Source: VFJZ01 sp046598415
GTDB lineage: Bacteria > Actinomycetota > Thermoleophilia > Gaiellales > F1-60-MAGs149
Reading direction: 5' to 3'
Assembly (NCBI GenBank): GCA_046598415.1
Contig: JBKJIG010000081.1
Span: 6,012 to 70,011, forward strand
Length of the DNA: 64,000 nt
The notes beneath the pieces are model-generated. The model was not told where the DNA came from. It was given only the letters and a program-made list of their open reading frames with translations, and did not search any database. The translations under genes were made by a program, and so were the position numbers. This document shows, one piece after another, positions 60,947 to 64,000 of the stretch; within the stretch, counting starts at the first letter, position 1; each line of letters starts with the position of its first letter.

Positions 60947-61618
60947 ATGGCTGAACCAATAGCCCGATGGGTAACGAGCACGAACAAGCTCCTGGTCCTG
61001 AACTCGGACGGGAGTCTCCTAGAGAAGGGCCAACGGGGCGCTGACTACAAGACAGTCAGTAAGCGAACCACCGGGGTGGAAGCCCTCATGTATGCCGCAA
61101 GGAACGGCTACTCACTCGTTGAGGGAAGCTCCGTCCCGTCAGATTTCATTCCAGAAGAAGGGACGATCATGGCAGCCACTGTCAGGAAGTCGAAGAACGA
61201 TCCGCTCTACGACGAGATGAGGCCACTCATCGAGGGCGGCACGAGCGCACTAGCTGCCGCCAAGCAGGTGGCAGCGGGGCATCCCTTCGCGAAGGAGAAC
61301 TCCCTCTACCAGGGATACCAGCGGAAGTTTGCCGGCGGCACGGCACGTCCTCCAAAGAAGCGGACCGCTGGCGGCAACAGGGACGCTCTCTCGGTGGTCT
61401 CGACCATCAGCAACAGCAACATCGAGATTGGCCGCTTGCTGGCCGGTCAGTGGAAGGCGTTGCAGTCCGGCAAGGCTGAGATCGCCAAGGCCAAGGATCG
61501 TGCCCAGTCTGACTACGACTCGGCTATTGCCGCCATCGACCGTGACGGTGCCACGCTGGCCGAAACCGAGAAGCGGATCAAGAAGCTGGCCGGAGAGTTC
61601 GGCATCGATCTGAGCTAG
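60947..61618 (+). CDS. hypothetical, 223 aa, low-GC cassette
   Basis: Strong GGAGGGAGG before ATG 60947. The N-terminal part (ARWVTSTNKLLVLNSDGSLL) is beta-rich; the middle is basic and disordered (KRTAGGNRD); the C-terminal 70 residues (LAGQWKALQSGKAEIAKAKD, then ETEKRIKKLAGEFG) form a coiled coil. No family recognised. Codon use is clearly less GC-rich than the core. A strong terminator follows. Confidence 0.7.
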   Translation: MAEPIARWVTSTNKLLVLNSDGSLLEKGQRGADYKTVSKRTTGVEALMYAARNGYSLVEGSSVPSDFIPEEGTIMAATVRKSKNDPLYDEMRPLIEGGTSALAAAKQVAAGHPFAKENSLYQGYQRKFAGGTARPPKKRTAGGNRDALSVVSTISNSNIEIGRLLAGQWKALQSGKAEIAKAKDRAQSDYDSAIAAIDRDGATLAETEKRIKKLAGEFGIDLS

Positions 61619-61641
61619 CTCCGTACGAAGGCAAAGAAAAA

Positions 61642-61676
61642 GGGCCACTCTCAGTTTTCGAGAGTGGCCCTCTTTC
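61642..61676. terminator. strong hairpin terminator between convergent genes
   Basis: GGGCCACTCTC and GAGAGTGGCCC pair perfectly (11 bases, AGTTTTC loop), followed by TCTTTC and preceded by AAAGAAAAA, so it can act from both sides: for the hypothetical gene ending at 61618 and the secreted-protein gene ending at 61786. Confidence 0.9.
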
Positions 61677-61785
61677 ATGGTGCTGTGTCTGCCCTGTCTG
61701 CCTACCGCGCTGTAAATGGGGAACGTCTCCGGGAGACAAGGTACGCAGAAACGTTCCCTCTCCCTACTGGTCGGATAGGGTCTAG

Positions 61786-62751
61786 CTACTTGGCTCCCTT
61801 GCGATAACCAGTCTTGATGCTGGTCTTCCACCTGGCTGAGAGCTTGCAGTAGCGCACGCCGTTCTTGGTTTGGATAAAGTTGCCGCCGTTGATGCAGATT
61901 TTGATGTAGTCGACATTGTTCTCCGTGATGACCCGTGATCGATAGTATCGGTTGTACGACGTATACTTGCGGGAGAAGACTCGGTGACCATTCACCGTCG
62001 CTTCCACCTTGAGCTTACGCACGACCGTCTTTTTGATCTGTCGCGTCTCAATCTCGATGTTGGAAACAGATGGGACATCCGGTGTATCAGTCTTCGTACC
62101 CGTATAAGCGTTGATGTACTTACCACGCCAGCGGTTGCCGTTGAGTGGCCAGCCGCTTTCGCTAAGAGCGCCGCAGGCATCGATGTACCTCAAGACTTTT
62201 GAGAGCTTGCCGCTGACGTAGATCTTCCAGGCAAATTGACCGGGCGGAAGCGCATGGCAATCATAGCCTCTCGGATAACCCCAAATCTTGAGGCGCGGGC
62301 CGAATCCATACGGATCTGTAAACTCCGCGCGGAAGGTCGCGAAAGGCACTCGGCCATCAACCTGTATCGAGTCGGTAGCCATACAGCCACTATCGAAAGA
62401 GAAGCCCATCGTGATTGTCTGAGAGCCGAGGACTGGCTTGAAGGAAGCAAACGTTTTCGTCACGCCTTCTTCCGGTACATCGCGGAAGTACAAAGGAGTC
62501 TGAACCCACGTGCCTGTTGCGTCCTTCTTCCAAGCCTGGGATGCGTCGTCGATGGACGAGTGACTCACGACGTAGGTCCGGCCAGCAAAGACGCCTCCAT
62601 TGGCTGGTTCCGTGAGCCAACTACCTAGTACCCAACGGATGGACACGAATCTAGAATCGCAAGGTGGGTACGGCGGCTCGTTGGCTTGCGCTGCTGGCGC
62701 GAACACGAGGGCACCCAGTAAAGCTACGGCGGTAATCAGTGTCTTCTTCAA
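61786..62751 (-). CDS. secreted hypothetical protein, 321 aa
   Basis: Begins MKKTLITAVALLGALVFAPA then AQA-NE, a typical signal peptide. The mature part is beta-rich with many Tyr and Trp and pairs of Cys (PPCDSRF, GCMATDS, DCHALPP, DACGALSE, KICINGG, RYCKLSA) that may form disulphides. No family recognised. The start is TTG at 62751 with AGGAGA upstream. It is strikingly AT-richer than the rest of the window. Confidence 0.75.
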   Translation of the reverse strand: MKKTLITAVALLGALVFAPAAQANEPPYPPCDSRFVSIRWVLGSWLTEPANGGVFAGRTYVVSHSSIDDASQAWKKDATGTWVQTPLYFRDVPEEGVTKTFASFKPVLGSQTITMGFSFDSGCMATDSIQVDGRVPFATFRAEFTDPYGFGPRLKIWGYPRGYDCHALPPGQFAWKIYVSGKLSKVLRYIDACGALSESGWPLNGNRWRGKYINAYTGTKTDTPDVPSVSNIEIETRQIKKTVVRKLKVEATVNGHRVFSRKYTSYNRYYRSRVITENNVDYIKICINGGNFIQTKNGVRYCKLSARWKTSIKTGYRKGAK

Positions 62752-62868
62752 GGTGTCTCCTAGGATACTCGAACTGATTTTCCATCTTTACTGTACCACG
62801 GGCGTCCATAGGCCCGGTCTAAAGGCCATCTAAGGCCTATCTCAGGGGTCTCTTACGGGTATAAGCAC

Positions 62869-62988
62869 TTAGTGGGCAATGCTCTCCTAGGCCCCCTGTA
62901 ATGGACCTACCCCCCATTGACATGCAGGGAACCGGTCCTTAGGGCAGTTCTGTTCTAGGGTTGCGAAAAATAGAGTTAGTGGGCAATG
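62869..62988 (+). repeat. 13-bp direct repeat TTAGTGGGCAATG
   Basis: Perfect copies at 62869-62881 and 62976-62988, 107 bases apart, in the AT-rich region between the secreted-protein gene and the next gene. They may be binding sites for a regulator, or the edges of a small insertion. The second copy overlaps the possible start region of the downstream gene. Confidence 0.5.
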
Positions 62989-63017
62989 GCTATCCCAGCC
63001 GCGAGTGTGCATGCGCG

Positions 63018-63488
63018 ATGTTCGTTGGTGGCTCCGACGCAGGTTTCTGCGATACTCCCGATTCGACTCCGGCGGTCCCGCGCAGCATCGGCCGGATCAT
63101 CGGGGTGGCAGCGGCGATTATCGCGGCCGCGATAGTAGCGATTGCGCTGGGAGTTCGAAATAATTCCGACCAGACTTCGTCGGTGCCCGCGCCGCTTGAG
63201 GTGCGAGCTGAAGCGAGATGCGTCGCTGCGTGGAACGCCAGCGACAACGGGTGGCGAAGCCAACTGGCTGCGCTCGGCCGTAGTCAGACGGTGTATGTCG
63301 CGGTCGGATTCTCCCGGGAGTACCCCGATCAGTGCCTGGTGGCGATGGGGGTCCCGGGGATGTTTGATCAGGCGTGGGTCCAGTCCGGAGGGACGGGTTC
63401 GGGAGGATGGGTGCCGACGGGGTTGAGCAACGTTCCAGTCTGGAATGCCACGCCGCACGTCGATGGGACGATCTTACTCAATTCGTAG
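63018..63488 (+). CDS. hypothetical membrane-anchored protein, 156 aa
   Basis: One membrane helix (IIGVAAAIIAAAIVAIALGV, about residues 27-46) followed by an external domain with RCVAAWNASDNGWRSQLAAL, SREYPDQCLVAMG and SGGWVPTGLSNVP. Two cysteines may pair. No family recognised. ATG 63018 was chosen by eye; TTG 62961 or GTG 62979 are open alternatives. Confidence 0.6.
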   Translation: MFVGGSDAGFCDTPDSTPAVPRSIGRIIGVAAAIIAAAIVAIALGVRNNSDQTSSVPAPLEVRAEARCVAAWNASDNGWRSQLAALGRSQTVYVAVGFSREYPDQCLVAMGVPGMFDQAWVQSGGTGSGGWVPTGLSNVPVWNATPHVDGTILLNS

Positions 63489-63552
63489 GGCGGCGGGCGA
63501 AACGGGCCCCACTGGTCGCTTGAGTTCTTCGTCGGGACCCTCGGCAATACCC

Positions 63553-63897
63553 ATGACTGACGACATTCACATAACTGGTGATCTACCTACCGGCGGCGCC
63601 GGTGGGAGCAGCTGCCGTGAGTGCGGATGCCCGGCGCTCGTGCTCGGAGGCTCCGGGCGGTACTGCACCGCCTGCGGACACGATTCAGCCGCGCATGGAA
63701 GTGCGGAAAACGCGTATTTGTCTCCACCGCCGGCGGCGTGGGAATGTCCGCGCTGCCACCAGACAAACAACAGCGAAGCTGCATTCTGCACCGGCTGCGG
63801 AGGACGTCGCCGCGGCTGTTCCGATGACTCCGAAATGGTCGGGACGTCCGGGCAAGCGCAGGCCGGAAACGCGGTGCTGGATACGCTAGTGGTCTGA
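63553..63897 (+). CDS. double zinc-ribbon protein, C-terminus cut by an IS630 end
   Basis: 114 residues with CRECGCPALVLGG then CTACGHD, and CPRCHQTNNSEAAFCTGCGG: two zinc-ribbon modules. The last residues (LDTLVV) are encoded by the end of the IS630-type element, so the native end was lost when it inserted. It may have continued into a membrane or FHA domain as in related proteins; this is a guess. Confidence 0.6.
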   Translation: MTDDIHITGDLPTGGAGGSSCRECGCPALVLGGSGRYCTACGHDSAAHGSAENAYLSPPPAAWECPRCHQTNNSEAAFCTGCGGRRRGCSDDSEMVGTSGQAQAGNAVLDTLVV

Positions 63898-64000
63898 CAC
63901 GGAATTGGCGTTAGTATTTGTGAGGGCTTCGCGGGCGCGTTGGGTCTTGGCGAGGATGTCGTCGGGCTTCGCGGTCCAGCGGAACGGGGTGGGGTTGCGG
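63886..64000 (-). CDS. IS630-family transposase, C-terminal part (cut by window edge)
   Basis: The last 38 codons: RNPTPFRWTAKPDDILAKTQ, then RAREALTNTNANSVSDH and TAG. This is the same C-terminal segment as at 41834, about 70% identical and in the same direction. The element end CTAGTGGTCTGACAC is beside the stop. The rest of the element continues past the window. Confidence 0.85.
   Translation of the reverse strand, partial: RNPTPFRWTAKPDDILAKTQRAREALTNTNANSVSDH

Overview
The window is about 70% GC with dense, often overlapping genes. Its left two thirds are chromosomal core: rpsF-ssb-rplI-dnaB followed by most of the de novo purine pathway as purA-purD-purB-purC-purS-purQ ... purL-purF-purM-purN-purH. 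Small PurL with separate PurS and PurQ, a SUI1 homologue, a PAC2-family protein, a CsoR copper repressor and many leaderless promoters suggest a high-GC actinobacterium, most likely class Thermoleophilia (Solirubrobacterales or Gaiellales). That placement is inferred from gene content and order; no rRNA gene is present.

Bases 1-17900 hold mixed housekeeping genes: a lipoprotein (cut by the window edge), a methyltransferase, a CoxG-like protein, Glu-Q tRNA(Asp) synthetase, SUI1, a PHP phosphoesterase, NADH pyrophosphatase, FtsH, imidazolonepropionase, MTHF reductase, a DUF255 thioredoxin-fold protein, an acyltransferase, a lone E1-alpha dehydrogenase subunit, ornithine carbamoyltransferase and a divergent copA/csoR pair sharing one operator. 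Bases 17995-21178 are rpsF-ssb-rplI-dnaB, without rpsR, with a LexA-type box at ssb and a mini-intein in DnaB. Bases 21183-35777 are the purine genes, with an HD-GYP-like protein and a PAC2 protein between purQ and purL. Bases 35774-41314 carry a double-GNAT protein, a YcaQ-like glycosylase, a glycosyltransferase, a zinc-ribbon protein and glmS with a small conserved gene in front of it.

At 41438-41508 lies a tRNA-Lys(UUU). To its right the character changes: IS remnants, pseudogenes and orphan genes. Three further copies of the tRNA 3' end (43341, 51246, 59986) divide this region into blocks, as expected for islands that integrated one after another at the tRNA. The best preserved block (43386-51289) carries a 1150-residue PocR-GAF-PucR regulator, a type III glutamine synthetase (GlnT), a creatininase-fold amidohydrolase and an APC permease. 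I read this as a self-contained amine or amide uptake and catabolism module of unknown substrate. The next block has a cupin, a Fic protein with an in-frame stop near its N-terminus, a sigma factor split by an IS1380-type element, a secreted LVIVD/PA-domain protein and decayed oxidases. A low-GC cassette (60.9-63.5 kb) and a second IS630-type end close the window. No integrase, CRISPR array or rRNA was recognised.

Many genes start 6-7 bases after a TANNNT hexamer with no Shine-Dalgarno sequence, which points to leaderless transcription. I used this to choose several starts.
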